Source: Cohnella phaseoli (GTDB lineage: Bacteria > Bacillota > Bacilli > Paenibacillales > Paenibacillaceae). From it: 64,000 nt of DNA. This document shows, piece by piece, positions 53,465 through 62,401 of this stretch (position 1 is the stretch's first letter; each line of letters opens with the position of its first letter). The position numbers and the translations under genes are program-made. The notes under the pieces were generated by a model. The model did not search any database, had not been told where the DNA came from, and saw nothing but the letters and a program-made list of their open reading frames with translations. The stretch lies in contig NZ_QRDZ01000014.1 in NCBI RefSeq assembly GCF_003386235.1, positions 159,247-223,246 on the forward strand, in the 5' to 3' direction.

Positions 53465-55498
53465 ATGAAGGTTTACACATCCATTGTCGAGCTGGAAGGA
53501 GCGCCGCTCGAGGGGGAGAACCCGCTGCCGATGTTCGCGAGCCGCAATCCGCATCGGGAGGTTATCGAGGACGGCAGCTTTACGCCCGAGCTGAAGACCG
53601 GTTTCGGCGACGACACCGGCGAGCGCTACTTGCCTTACCGGATGCAGGACCGTTATACGCGTCGGAGAAGACCCATGGCGCTAAAGACGATCGTGCTGGA
53701 AAACGAGCTGCTTCAGGCCGTATTTCTGCCGGAATACGGGGGACGGCTGTATGCGCTAAAGGATCGGCGGACAGGCCGGGACGTGCTGTACCGAAACCCG
53801 GCGTTCCAGCCGGCCAATCTGGCGATTCTCAACGCCTGGTTTTCGGGCGGCATCGAATGGAATATCGGCCAGGTCGGTCATACGTTCGGGACGTGCTCGC
53901 CCATCCATACGGCCAGAATGCGCGATCGCGACGGCCATGAATTCGTGCGGATGTACGACTACGAGCGCTGCCGCAACGTGTTCTGGCAGATCGATTTTCA
54001 TCTGCCTCCAGGAGCGAAGGAGCTGCAGATCTATGTTCGCATTATCAATGACAACGAGCGTTCCGTGCCGATGTATTGGTGGACGAACATCGCTGTGGAG
54101 GAGACGGAGCGTTGCCGGGTGTTCGCGGCGACGGGCAAGGCGATCTACATTTCTCCGGAGCTGAGCGGCCACGGCGTCGGCGAGCTGCCGAGTCTGCCCT
54201 CGCTGCCCGGCGGGGACGCATCCTATCCGCTGGAATTTCCGTTTTCCAGCGAATATTTCTTCCTGACGCCGGAGGAATGCCGTTCTCCGTGGGAGGCGGT
54301 CGCTTATGAGGACGGGCGGCTGTTCTACGAGCGCTCCACGGCCCGGCTGCGCTATCGCAAAATGTTCTGCTGGGGCCACCATGCGGGAGGCCAGCGTTGG
54401 CGCGACTTTTTGGCGAAGCCGGGAGAGGGCGGCTACGTGGAAGTTCAGGGAGGCTTCGCTCCGACGCAGCTGCACGGTCTGAAAATGCCGGGGAACTCGG
54501 TGTGGGATTTCACGCAGTTAATCGGCATGGATCAGGTGGATCCGGAGAAAGCGCAGGCAGCGGATTGGCACGAGGCGCAGGCGACTGTGGAGAGAACGGT
54601 GGACGCGCTTCTGAACGAAGAGCAAGTCTATGCGATTCACGAGCGGTTGCGGGGGCATGCGGATCAGGAGGCGGGCGAGCCGCTGCATGCCGGATCGGGC
54701 TGGGGCGCGCTGGAGCGGCTTCGCCGTTCCGAAAGGGAAGGTCGCTCCGTACCCGAAGGACTCTCGTTCCCGGACGGCACGCTTGGCGAGCCGCAGCATG
54801 CATGGCTGGCTCTGCTGAGGGAAGGCCGAATGCCGGAGACGGCTGCATGGGACGTACCTGCGTCCTGGATGGTGCAGGACGAATGGCGCGAGCTGCTGGA
54901 GACGAGTCTGCGCACGGAGGACGGCCGGGGACGGAATTGGACGGCCTATCTTCATTATGGCGTGATGCTGCTGGAGGTCGGTAAGGAGGAGGAGGCGAAG
55001 GCAGCTTGGGAGACATCGCTTCGTCTTCGTCCTTCCGCATGGGCTTACCGGAACTTGGCCCGGCTTGCCGTGCGCCAGGAGGACGAGGAGCGGGCGGCAG
55101 CCTGCTATGAACAAGCCTATCTCTTATCCAACGGCTTTCCGGATCGCGCTTTCGCCGAGGAGTATTTGCAGCTGCTCGTACGGCGCGGGGAGTACGAACG
55201 GGCGTGGCGGCTCTACGAATCGCTGCCGGACGAGTTGGCCGGGGGCGATCGGATTCGGATCGTCGTCGGAGCGGCGGCGTTGGAACTGGGCCAGGACGAG
55301 TATATGCAGAGGCTGTTCGAAACCGAGTTCGCGATCATTCGCGAAGGAGAAGTGTTGATCATCGATCTGTGGTATAAGTATCATGCGACGAAGCTGGCGC
55401 AGGAGCGGGGAACGGAGCTGTCGGACGCACTTCTGACCGAAGCGAAGGCGAAGTTCCCGCCACCGGGTCCGATCGACTTCCGTATGATCGGGGGATAA
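53465..55498 (+). CDS. DUF5107 protein with TPR-like repeats
   Basis: The 677-residue protein has an N-terminal beta-rich DUF5107 domain (about 30-360, with VFLPEYGGRLYALKD and GGIEWNIGQVGHTFG). This resembles the aldose-mutarotase-like fold used on sugars. A helical TPR-like C-terminus (about 470-660, LHYGVMLLEVGKEEEAKAAW) follows. It has no signal peptide. It is last in the cre-controlled operon after AAGGAGGAGAG, so it may act on the imported sugar. Function of the family is not established. Confidence 0.85.
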   Translation: MKVYTSIVELEGAPLEGENPLPMFASRNPHREVIEDGSFTPELKTGFGDDTGERYLPYRMQDRYTRRRRPMALKTIVLENELLQAVFLPEYGGRLYALKDRRTGRDVLYRNPAFQPANLAILNAWFSGGIEWNIGQVGHTFGTCSPIHTARMRDRDGHEFVRMYDYERCRNVFWQIDFHLPPGAKELQIYVRIINDNERSVPMYWWTNIAVEETERCRVFAATGKAIYISPELSGHGVGELPSLPSLPGGDASYPLEFPFSSEYFFLTPEECRSPWEAVAYEDGRLFYERSTARLRYRKMFCWGHHAGGQRWRDFLAKPGEGGYVEVQGGFAPTQLHGLKMPGNSVWDFTQLIGMDQVDPEKAQAADWHEAQATVERTVDALLNEEQVYAIHERLRGHADQEAGEPLHAGSGWGALERLRRSEREGRSVPEGLSFPDGTLGEPQHAWLALLREGRMPETAAWDVPASWMVQDEWRELLETSLRTEDGRGRNWTAYLHYGVMLLEVGKEEEAKAAWETSLRLRPSAWAYRNLARLAVRQEDEERAAACYEQAYLLSNGFPDRAFAEEYLQLLVRRGEYERAWRLYESLPDELAGGDRIRIVVGAAALELGQDEYMQRLFETEFAIIREGEVLIIDLWYKYHATKLAQERGTELSDALLTEAKAKFPPPGPIDFRMIGG

Positions 55499-55503
55499 GA
55501 AGC

Positions 55504-55552
55504 AGGCCGCGAACGAACAGAGGGAACACCTCTGCCGCTCGCGGCCTTTTTT
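55504..55552 (+). terminator. terminator of the 49.9-55.5 kb operon
   Basis: Stem AGGCCGCGA (55504-55512) / TCGCGGCCT (55539-55547) with inner CAGAGG/CCTCTG pairing and a T run. Confidence 0.85.
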
Positions 55553-55621
55553 GTATCGCCGCACCATTGGCTAGCGCGATCAGGTTTGTATTAGAGCCTG
55601 TTCAACAATTGCGTCGGCTGA

Positions 55622-57001
55622 TCAAATCTGGACGTACGGATTCGCCGACACAATCGTCGCCGTCCGCTCTGCCAGCTCCGAGATCTTCACGAGTCCGAAG
55701 CCGTCCACTCCGGATACGATCTTATCGTTTAACGGAGCGATCCATTTTTCCGGTAGCGCCTGCGCTCCGAGAATCATGCCGACGATCGAGCCGACGGTGG
55801 CTCCGTTGCAATCCGTATCGAATGCGGCCGTTACCGCGAGTCCGATCGACTTTTGCAAATCCGTATCTCCGTACAGCAGCCCCATAGCGACGATCATGGC
55901 ATTCGGATTCGTATGGCACCAATGGTGCGACTTATGCTCGTCATATTGAAGATGGATCCGCTCTATTGTTTCTTCCCAGCCAATGCCTTCCCGCCTCCAA
56001 CTGAGCACTGTGCGGATATCTTCCGCCAATCGGGACTGCTTCGGAATTTCCGCAAGCCCCGCTTGAACGATCCGCTCGATGTCGTCCGTCACGGCTGCCG
56101 CCGCCAGCATGGCCGCTACCCACATTTCACCGTAAATCCCATTTTTCACGTGCGAGATTGAGGCGTCCCGCCATGCCATCTCCGCCGCTTTCTCCGGATG
56201 GCCCGGGTTTGCATACCCGAAGAAGTCCGCCCGGATCTGCGCGCCGATCCATTCCCGGTAGACGTTGCGGCAGGAAGCGGACCGAGGCGGCTCGATGCCG
56301 TTAACCAAGTTTTTGTATGCGACCCGTTCCGCCGTGCAAGTACGCAAAATCGGCAAGTTCATCAGCCACGAATCCGCCACGTCGTCCGGCGTAAAATCGA
56401 ATCCGTACTTTTCCAAAATGGACAGTCCGATAATCGTATAGTTCATATCGTCGTCCTCGACCATGTGCCGGACGTTGTTAATCCAATTAATAAAGCTGCT
56501 GCCGTACACTTGCCCTTCATTTATAATCTCGTATTTGCCGATCAGCGCTTCTGGAACATCCGAAGACATATAGGATTGCAGCGGATAGTTGCCCGTTTCT
56601 TTAAGGAACCCGTGCAGCCGTTCGCGCTTCCAGCCTTCCACCGGCTGGCCGAGCAAACAACCTGCCGAGCGTCCGAGCCAAGCCCCGTAAAGTTTGTCAT
56701 ATAGCTGCCGTCCGGTCGGAGCTTTCATTACCGGAAAGCGGAGATCAGGTCTTTCCAATTGGATGCCCTCGAGATCGGAAGGCTCGCGATAGGCATATCC
56801 GCTTCTTCTTGGCAGCTGAGCCGTACGATCCAGCAATTGGCCTGCTCGTTCCTCGCGCTCCGGTTCCGAAGCTTCAAGTGCCTGAATGGCTGCAATTTCC
56901 GCTTCCAACCCTTGGGTATCATATCCTTCCTCGTAAGCTTGCAACTGCTCGACATGCAAATCGTCCGCATACTTCAACCATGGATATCGGCGCAATGTCA
57001 T
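55622..57001 (-). CDS. ADP-ribosylglycohydrolase (DraG-like) family protein
   Basis: The 459-residue protein has the family's paired metal motifs: EDDDMNYTIIGLSIL in the middle and AAFDTDCNGATVGSIVG near the end. Such proteins remove ADP-ribose from proteins or act on related glycosides. ATG 57001 is preceded by GGGGGAG. It stands alone, convergent to the sugar operon. The N-terminal 110 residues are extra compared with minimal DraG. Confidence 0.85.
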   Translation of the reverse strand: MTLRRYPWLKYADDLHVEQLQAYEEGYDTQGLEAEIAAIQALEASEPEREERAGQLLDRTAQLPRRSGYAYREPSDLEGIQLERPDLRFPVMKAPTGRQLYDKLYGAWLGRSAGCLLGQPVEGWKRERLHGFLKETGNYPLQSYMSSDVPEALIGKYEIINEGQVYGSSFINWINNVRHMVEDDDMNYTIIGLSILEKYGFDFTPDDVADSWLMNLPILRTCTAERVAYKNLVNGIEPPRSASCRNVYREWIGAQIRADFFGYANPGHPEKAAEMAWRDASISHVKNGIYGEMWVAAMLAAAAVTDDIERIVQAGLAEIPKQSRLAEDIRTVLSWRREGIGWEETIERIHLQYDEHKSHHWCHTNPNAMIVAMGLLYGDTDLQKSIGLAVTAAFDTDCNGATVGSIVGMILGAQALPEKWIAPLNDKIVSGVDGFGLVKISELAERTATIVSANPYVQI

Positions 57002-57168
57002 TTTTTCTCCCCCAAAGCTCATTTCCTTCATCTTATCTCGACCGGCCCTGTTTTTCTTCTTATTTTCATCTCATTAGTTTCTTAAAAACGGCTATTTCAA
57101 TCGAAAAAATGTGGGTGGCGCTGACGGTAGTGTAATGAGGTGAGGCTGATGAACGAATTCGACAAGCG

Positions 57169-57198
57169 TTGACAGTATTATGATAGCAATGGCATAAT
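57169..57198 (+). promoter_or_regulatory. promoter upstream of the Uma2 genes
   Basis: TTGACA (57169-57174), an 18-base spacer and CATAAT (57193-57198). Transcription would pass through the hairpin at 57221-57273 before the first Uma2 gene. Confidence 0.5.
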
Positions 57199-57220
57199 TG
57201 GAAATATAAGAAATGGGGAA

Positions 57221-57273
57221 GCACCTCGCCAAAGTCGGACACGGGAATGTGTGGCTTTGTCGGGGTGTTTTTT
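57221..57273 (+). terminator. terminator-like hairpin in the Uma2 leader
   Basis: Arms CACC...CAAAG...ACAC and GTGT...CTTTG...GGTG pair imperfectly and are followed by six T (57268-57273). Lying between the promoter and the gene, it could attenuate expression. Confidence 0.5.
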
Positions 57274-57297
57274 AATTTGAGCGGGGAGATGAAGTAG

Positions 57298-57900
57298 ATG
57301 GGGAGGAAAAAAACGAATAAGGATCGGATCATGGAGCATCCGGTAACTTACGAGGCTTATGCGGAAATGCCGGATGACGGACTGCGTTACGAGGTGCTGG
57401 ACGGGGAACTGGAGCTGATGTCTCCGGGGCCGTCCACCGTTCATCAGGTCATTGGTTCAAGCTTGCATCTTCTCGTGCAGAGCTGCGCCTCGGAATATTT
57501 TATTCTGATAGCTCCACTGGACGTCATTTTGAGCCGAACGAACGTTGTTCAGCCGGACTTAATTATGATTCATCGCAGCCGCGCCGACATCGTGACGATA
57601 CGCGGAGTGGAGGGGGTGCCCGATCTCGTCGTCGAGGTGCTCTCTCCAGGTTCTCGTAAGAGGGATCGCCTGCACAAGTTCCAGATTTATGCCAGGCACG
57701 GCGTACCAGAATACTGGATCATTGAACCTGTGGCGCAGACGTTGGAACGGTTTGAACTGAACAGTGAGCTGCAATATGAGCTGCGCGATTTGTTCGAGAA
57801 CGACGACCGCGTGTCGTCGGACAAGCTGCCTTGTATCTCGTTCCCGGTTAGCGACCTATTCAAGGATGAGCTGGTTCGGAGGCTGTTGGCTTTGAACTGA
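57298..57900 (+). CDS. Uma2 family protein (DUF820)
   Basis: The 200-residue Uma2 protein contains GVPDLVVEVLSPGSRKRDRL, K...YARHGVPEYWIIEP and an N-terminal TYEAYAEMPDDGLRYEVLDG. The catalytic-like residues of the PD-(D/E)XK fold (the D and E of PDLVVE) are kept. ATG 57298. It is followed 39 bases later by a two-domain Uma2 gene. Confidence 0.88.
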   Translation: MGRKKTNKDRIMEHPVTYEAYAEMPDDGLRYEVLDGELELMSPGPSTVHQVIGSSLHLLVQSCASEYFILIAPLDVILSRTNVVQPDLIMIHRSRADIVTIRGVEGVPDLVVEVLSPGSRKRDRLHKFQIYARHGVPEYWIIEPVAQTLERFELNSELQYELRDLFENDDRVSSDKLPCISFPVSDLFKDELVRRLLALN

Positions 57901-57939
57901 AAGGCATCGGAGGATTGTGAGTCAAAGGAGGCCGAGGGG

Positions 57940-59061
57940 ATGACGGATAAACGGAACGATGGAAGCCAAGCCAGAGATCCTGAAAATTACCTGATTGACG
58001 AAAGGCATGAAATGATTGAAGGGGTGCGGTATGATTTCCTTTCGTCTCCGGTATATGCGCATCAGCAGGTGCTAGGGGAGCTGTACGCCGCTTTTCGCAC
58101 CAACTGCTTGACGGAAGGGAAAGTGGTGTTCGCACCGCTAGATGTTCATTTTGACAAGGACAACATTTTTCAGCCGGATTTGATTTATATTGCCAACGCG
58201 AATCGCGGCATTATCCGGGATGGGTACATCTATGGCGCGCCCGATTTGGTTGTAGAGATTTTATCTGCAAGTACGGGAAGCCGGGATAAAACGATTAAGA
58301 AGAACGGCTATGAGAAATTCGGCGTGCGCGAGTATTGGATAGTAGATCTCGCCTATCGGCTCGTGGAACAGTTCGTGCTTGTGGAGGGAAAATACGCGGC
58401 GGTGGCGACACTGACGGAGGAGCAGACACTGACCTCGCCGACCGTACCTTGCCTCAGCTTGAAGTTGGGCGACATCTTACGGGAGGACGAGGGGGACGAC
58501 GAGAGCGAAGCCAAGGACAAACAGGGGAAAGTGAAGGAGACTCCGGAAAACTACCTGATCGACGAGAGATACGAGATTATCGAAGGAGTGCGGTATGATT
58601 TCCTGACGTCTCCAATATATGCGCATCAACGGATACTAGCGAAACTCTATCTTGCTTTTCATAAAGACTGTGCGGCAGACGGAGAGGTGCTGTTCGCTCC
58701 TCTCGATGTTCATTTCGACGAGAATAATATTTTTCAGCCGGACTTGATTTATATTGCCAATGCGAATCGCGGCATTATCCGGGACGGGTACATCTACGGC
58801 GCGCCTGATCTGGTTGTAGAAATTCTATCCTCGAGCACGGGACGTCGGGACAAAACGCTTAAGAAGAACGGGTACGAGAAATTCGGCGTGCGCGAATATT
58901 GGCTGGTCGATCCCGTTCACCGGTTCGTAGAGCAGTTTGTTCTTCTGGACGGGAAATATGCGGCGGTAGCGACGCTGACGGAGGAGCAAACACTGACCTC
59001 GCCAACCGTGGCCTGCCTCAGTTTAACGCTGAACGAAATCTTCCCGCCGGAGAATGAGTAG
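57940..59061 (+). CDS. tandem two-domain Uma2 protein
   Basis: The 373-residue protein consists of two Uma2 domains (about 14-185 and 202-373) that are nearly the same, joined by an acidic linker (REDEGDDESEAKDKQG). Each has NIFQPDLIYIANANRGII, GAPDLVVEILS.STG.RDK and KKNGYEKFGVREYW. The repeat offset is about 564 bases, which points to a recent internal duplication. ATG 57940 follows AAAGGAGG. Uma2 proteins are normally single-domain; a built-in dimer is likely. A minisatellite follows. Confidence 0.88.
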   Translation: MTDKRNDGSQARDPENYLIDERHEMIEGVRYDFLSSPVYAHQQVLGELYAAFRTNCLTEGKVVFAPLDVHFDKDNIFQPDLIYIANANRGIIRDGYIYGAPDLVVEILSASTGSRDKTIKKNGYEKFGVREYWIVDLAYRLVEQFVLVEGKYAAVATLTEEQTLTSPTVPCLSLKLGDILREDEGDDESEAKDKQGKVKETPENYLIDERYEIIEGVRYDFLTSPIYAHQRILAKLYLAFHKDCAADGEVLFAPLDVHFDENNIFQPDLIYIANANRGIIRDGYIYGAPDLVVEILSSSTGRRDKTLKKNGYEKFGVREYWLVDPVHRFVEQFVLLDGKYAAVATLTEEQTLTSPTVACLSLTLNEIFPPENE

Positions 59062-59082
59062 AGCGATCCCGAAAAAACGTAA

Positions 59083-59584
59083 TGTGCTGCAAGCCTGCTG
59101 GCCGAGCTTAGAGCGTCCAACCGCGATGTTGGGCGGCTGCAAGGGTGCAGGCCAAGCTTAGAGCGTCCAACCGCGATGTTGGGCGGCTGCAAGAGTGCAG
59201 GCCGAGCTTAGAGCGTCCAATCGCGATGTTGGGCGGTTGCAAGAGTGCTGGCCGAGCTTAGAGCGTCCAAACGGCGATGTTGGGCGGTTGCAAGAGTGCT
59301 GGCCAAGCTTAGAGCGTTCAACTGCGATGGTTGGGCGGTTGCAAGAGTACTGGCCAAGCTTAGAGCGTCCAAACCGCGATTGTTGGGCGGCTGCAAGCGT
59401 GCTGGCCAAGCTTAGAGCGTTCAACCGCGATGTCGTGTGGCTGCAAGCGTGCTGGCCAAGCTTAGAGCTTCCAAACCGCGATGTCGTGTGGCTGCAAGGG
59501 TGCTGGCCGAGCTTAGAGCGTCCAACCGCGATGTTGGGCGGTTGCAAGAGTGCTGGCCAAGCTTAGAGCGTCCAAACCGCGATT
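59083..59584. repeat. minisatellite, nine full units of 50-52 bp plus partials
   Basis: Units begin CTGGCC(G/A)AGCTTAGAGCG at 59098, 59148, 59198, 59248, 59299, 59350, 59402, 59452 and 59503, with a truncated tenth at 59553. Each contains CCGCGATGT and GGC(G/T)GCAAG-type pieces. Length varies by one or two bases, so the unit does not keep a reading frame and is unlikely to be coding. It occupies most of the 733-base gap between the Uma2 and phosphoesterase genes; 59585-59700 shows nothing else. Confidence 0.9.
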
Positions 59585-59700
59585 GTAAAAATGGTGGTTC
59601 TCAATCGCCTAAAAATTATACGGCCGCTTCGCTACGTTATTTCTAGAGCACGCTGCTAGGTTACCAAATAGAGTTCCATCGCCCCGCCGTTGTCCGCTCC

Positions 59701-59800
59701 AGCCAACACACCCGGTCCCGGATCAGCCAACACGCCGTGCCCAGGATCAGCCAACACACCGAGTCCCGGATCAGCCGATACGTCGAGCCCAGGATCAGCC
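59701..59800. repeat. 24-bp tandem repeat, four units
   Basis: Units start at 59701, 59725, 59749 and 59773, each beginning AGCC and ending GGATC. The last unit and the start of a fifth contain the stop codon of the phosphoesterase gene. The period is a multiple of three, so every unit has a TGA in that frame. Confidence 0.85.
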
Positions 59801-60901
59801 GTTCGCGAAAGAAATCTTAATTTGCACGATCTCCGAGCGGCTGCCCAAGCGTATCGGCGGTCCCCAGAAGCCGTAGCCGGACGTGACGATGGAATGGAAT
59901 TCACCCTTCTGCACATGGCCCCAATCGTTCTCGTATATCGCTCTAGTAATCAGGTGAGCAGGGGCGATCTGGCCGCGATGCGTATGTCCGGAGACCATCA
60001 GGTCGACTCCGTTCTCCGCGGCAATATCGAGCCCGTAGGGCTGATGATCCAACAGCAAGATCGGATTGTCGCGCGGAAGGTCAGTCATCAGCGAATCAAG
60101 CGAGGCCCGGTCGCTTTCCGTCTTGTCCTTGCGACCGACTAACGTCAGCTTGCCGTCCAACGAGATCGATTCGTCGTAAAGCACGTCCATCCCGCTCTGC
60201 TCAAGAGCGGAGATCAGCTCCTCCATCCGGCCTTTATATTTGTCATGATTGCCGAGCGATGCGTATACGCCGTAAGTCGCCTGCACGCCGGAGATAATCT
60301 CGCCGATGCCCTTGTCGAGATACACGTCGAGATTGTCGTCGATAATATCTCCTGGATACAGTACGAGATCGGGCTTCAGCGCGTTGATCTCCTCGACCAT
60401 GCGCTTGGCATGGGCTTGTCCGGAGAGCAGACCGAAATGCATGTCCGCCGCCATAACGACGTTCAACTCCCGAAGATCGCCGGCCTGCTTATCGATGCGT
60501 ATTTCATAAGTGCGGACGACGGGGCTGTATGCGTTAAACGTTCCGTAAGAGAGCAGCGATACGAGAATGAGCAGGGTAAGAGAGCCGGCCCATTTCTGTA
60601 CGCGATGTCTCGGCAGGCTCGTTAGACGAAACAGCCAAATTCCGAGATGGACGATCGGCAGCAGCATAAGCAGCAGACAGAAAGCGGCCAGCCAGTAAGA
60701 GCCGATGATGCCCAGCGCGGGAAAATTGCCGACGAAGCGGCCGAGGATAAACGACGAGGCCAGAAAGACGAGCGCGACGACGTACAGCCATTTGAATCTG
60801 GAGGAGACCATCGGCCTCATCCATGTCCAGCCGCTCCAGCCGATATAGAAGACGAGAACGCCGTATACAGCTAGAAATAACAGTCCAATTAAGATAAACA
60901 T
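59795..60901 (-). CDS. membrane metallophosphoesterase (YkuE/YaeI-like)
   Basis: The 368-residue protein has four or so N-terminal membrane segments, then a calcineurin-like phosphoesterase domain. Metal motifs in order: AADMHFG, PGDIIDD, LGNHDKY, LLDHQPYG, SGHTHRGQ. ATG 60901 follows AAGGAGC. Relatives act on lipid-linked phosphates such as UDP-diacylglucosamine-type substrates, but the substrate here is not known. The stop lies inside a 24-bp repeat tract. Confidence 0.9.
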   Translation of the reverse strand: MFILIGLLFLAVYGVLVFYIGWSGWTWMRPMVSSRFKWLYVVALVFLASSFILGRFVGNFPALGIIGSYWLAAFCLLLMLLPIVHLGIWLFRLTSLPRHRVQKWAGSLTLLILVSLLSYGTFNAYSPVVRTYEIRIDKQAGDLRELNVVMAADMHFGLLSGQAHAKRMVEEINALKPDLVLYPGDIIDDNLDVYLDKGIGEIISGVQATYGVYASLGNHDKYKGRMEELISALEQSGMDVLYDESISLDGKLTLVGRKDKTESDRASLDSLMTDLPRDNPILLLDHQPYGLDIAAENGVDLMVSGHTHRGQIAPAHLITRAIYENDWGHVQKGEFHSIVTSGYGFWGPPIRLGSRSEIVQIKISFANG

Positions 60902-60999
60902 AAGCTGCTCCTTCTTGTTGGATTAACCAGAATTTTAACACATTAACGCGACGATTAAGCAATCGGTTAAAATTTTCCTCCTATTTCCGACTGAATCTA

Positions 61000-61008
61000 T
61001 GGTATGAT
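61000..61008 (+). promoter_or_regulatory. extended -10 promoter of the HD-GYP gene
   Basis: TGGTATGAT, with TATGAT at 61003-61008, fits an extended -10 pattern 32 bases before the ATG. No good -35 is seen. Confidence 0.35.
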
Positions 61009-61040
61009 ACATCCTAAGAATTGACATTGGGAGCGTATAC

Positions 61041-62057
61041 ATGGAGCATCTAATCGGACGAAAAGTGCTAGCGGATGTGATCAACAAATACGGAGTTACG
61101 ATTATTCCGGCGATGACCGTACTGAATGAAGACTCCGTCAAGCTCTTGTATAATCATAGAATCGATGAATCTACGCTCGCGCTAGAGCCGCTCCCCGCAC
61201 AGCGGGAAGCTAGCTCGCAGAACCGTAAGCTGTTGAAGCAAACCGTGACGAGGTCGAAGGAATTGTTCGAGTCTATCTCCGATTCCGGACGCATTCCGCT
61301 GACGAACATTCGTCAGGAGATTTTGCCTGCGGTCCGCGATCTGTCCGGCAATCCGGATCTGTTCGAGCTGTTCGAGATTGTTAAGGCCAAGGACGATTAT
61401 ACGTTCGAGCATAACATCGGCGTCGGCATTATCGCGACGCTGATCGGCAGCTGGATGAATCTGAGCGAAGAGGAGCTGTCCACGCTCTCCCTGGCGGCCA
61501 CGCTGCACGACATCGGCAAGGTGAAGGTGCCCGCGGCGATTCTGAACAAGCCCGGCAAGCTTACCGACGAAGAGTTCGAAATCGTGAAGAAGCATACCGT
61601 GTACGGATACGAGCTGCTGAAGGACGCTGCGGGAATCAACCCTCGTGTGGCGCTTGTCGCCCTGCAGCACCATGAGCGGGAAGACGGGCGGGGATACCCG
61701 CACGGGCTGGAGAAGAGCCGGATCGATCCGTTCAGCGCGATCGTGGCGATCGCCGACATTTTCCACGCGATGTCCTCCAAACGGCCCTATCGCGAGGCGA
61801 CACCGTTTCACGAAATCGTCGCGCAGATGAGGCAGGGCAAGTTCGGCGACCTGAATCCGCAGATCGTATCTCTGTTTCTGGACAATCTGATGAAGAAGCT
61901 GCTTGGCAGACAGGTCGTTCTAACGGACGGCAGAGCTGCCGAAGTCGTCTATCTGAATCCTCACAACATGGAAGCTCCGCTCGTGAAGGCGGGCGAGCAG
62001 TTCATCGATTTGTCCAAAATCAGGAACGTGCAAATTCGCGAAATCGCCTTGGTCTAA
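61041..62057 (+). CDS. HD-GYP domain protein, probable cyclic-di-GMP phosphodiesterase
   Basis: The 338-residue cytoplasmic protein has an HD-GYP domain at about 115-290 with FEHNIGVGI, TLHDIGKVKVP, HTVYGYELL and HHEREDGRGYPHGL. The GYP triad is intact, so hydrolysis of c-di-GMP is expected. The N-terminal 100 residues have no known sensor. ATG 61041 follows GGGAGCG. A terminator follows. Confidence 0.93.
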   Translation: MEHLIGRKVLADVINKYGVTIIPAMTVLNEDSVKLLYNHRIDESTLALEPLPAQREASSQNRKLLKQTVTRSKELFESISDSGRIPLTNIRQEILPAVRDLSGNPDLFELFEIVKAKDDYTFEHNIGVGIIATLIGSWMNLSEEELSTLSLAATLHDIGKVKVPAAILNKPGKLTDEEFEIVKKHTVYGYELLKDAAGINPRVALVALQHHEREDGRGYPHGLEKSRIDPFSAIVAIADIFHAMSSKRPYREATPFHEIVAQMRQGKFGDLNPQIVSLFLDNLMKKLLGRQVVLTDGRAAEVVYLNPHNMEAPLVKAGEQFIDLSKIRNVQIREIALV

Positions 62058-62090
62058 AAGAAAGTAAAATCAAATCGCATAAGAGATCAA

Positions 62091-62120
62091 AATACCGTCA
62101 AAAGCCGACGGTATTTTTTA
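62091..62120 (+). terminator. terminator after HD-GYP gene
   Basis: Stem AATACCGTC (62091-62099) / GACGGTATT (62107-62115) followed by a T run. The following 62121-62350 shows no gene or clear site. Confidence 0.85.
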
Positions 62121-62350
62121 TTGGAGCGGGCTGCTGCTGACTCCTTCGCGAATCCTCGACGAAGTGAATTGTCGACCCGACACTCGCGTTTGTTCCATAA
62201 GATGATTACGGTTTGAAACTCGATCGGTTTCAATCGGATGATCCACAAGCTGGCATGTCAACCTTGTGAAGCTGACAAACGATTTTCATCGGAAAGCAAG
62301 AAAACGAACAAAGAGCCAATTATGCCGAAGATTTGACTAAAACGCAGAAA

Positions 62351-62364
62351 TGGAAGCGATTACA
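62351..62364 (+). promoter_or_regulatory. cre box upstream of the GH43-like gene
   Basis: TGGAAGCGATTACA is a perfect match to the CcpA cre consensus, 37 bases before the ATG. It implies glucose repression of the secreted enzyme. Confidence 0.7.
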
Positions 62365-62401
62365 ATCAAGGGGAGAATCTAATCCGAAAGGGGAATTCAT
62401 A

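Noticed and set aside
53756..54475. Long open frames opposite or within the DUF5107, sugar-permease and kinase genes
   Set aside because: High-GC shadow frames; the true genes have family motifs, ribosome sites and proper operon spacing.
59195..59566. Frames of up to about 129 codons in the minisatellite, both strands
   Set aside because: Unit length varies 50-52 bases, so the frame is not kept from unit to unit, and no ribosome site is seen.
59656..59916. Minus-strand frame with ADPGLGVL-type peptide repeats
   Set aside because: It is the 24-bp tract read out of frame with the phosphoesterase; no start signal, and the upstream part is a shadow of that gene.
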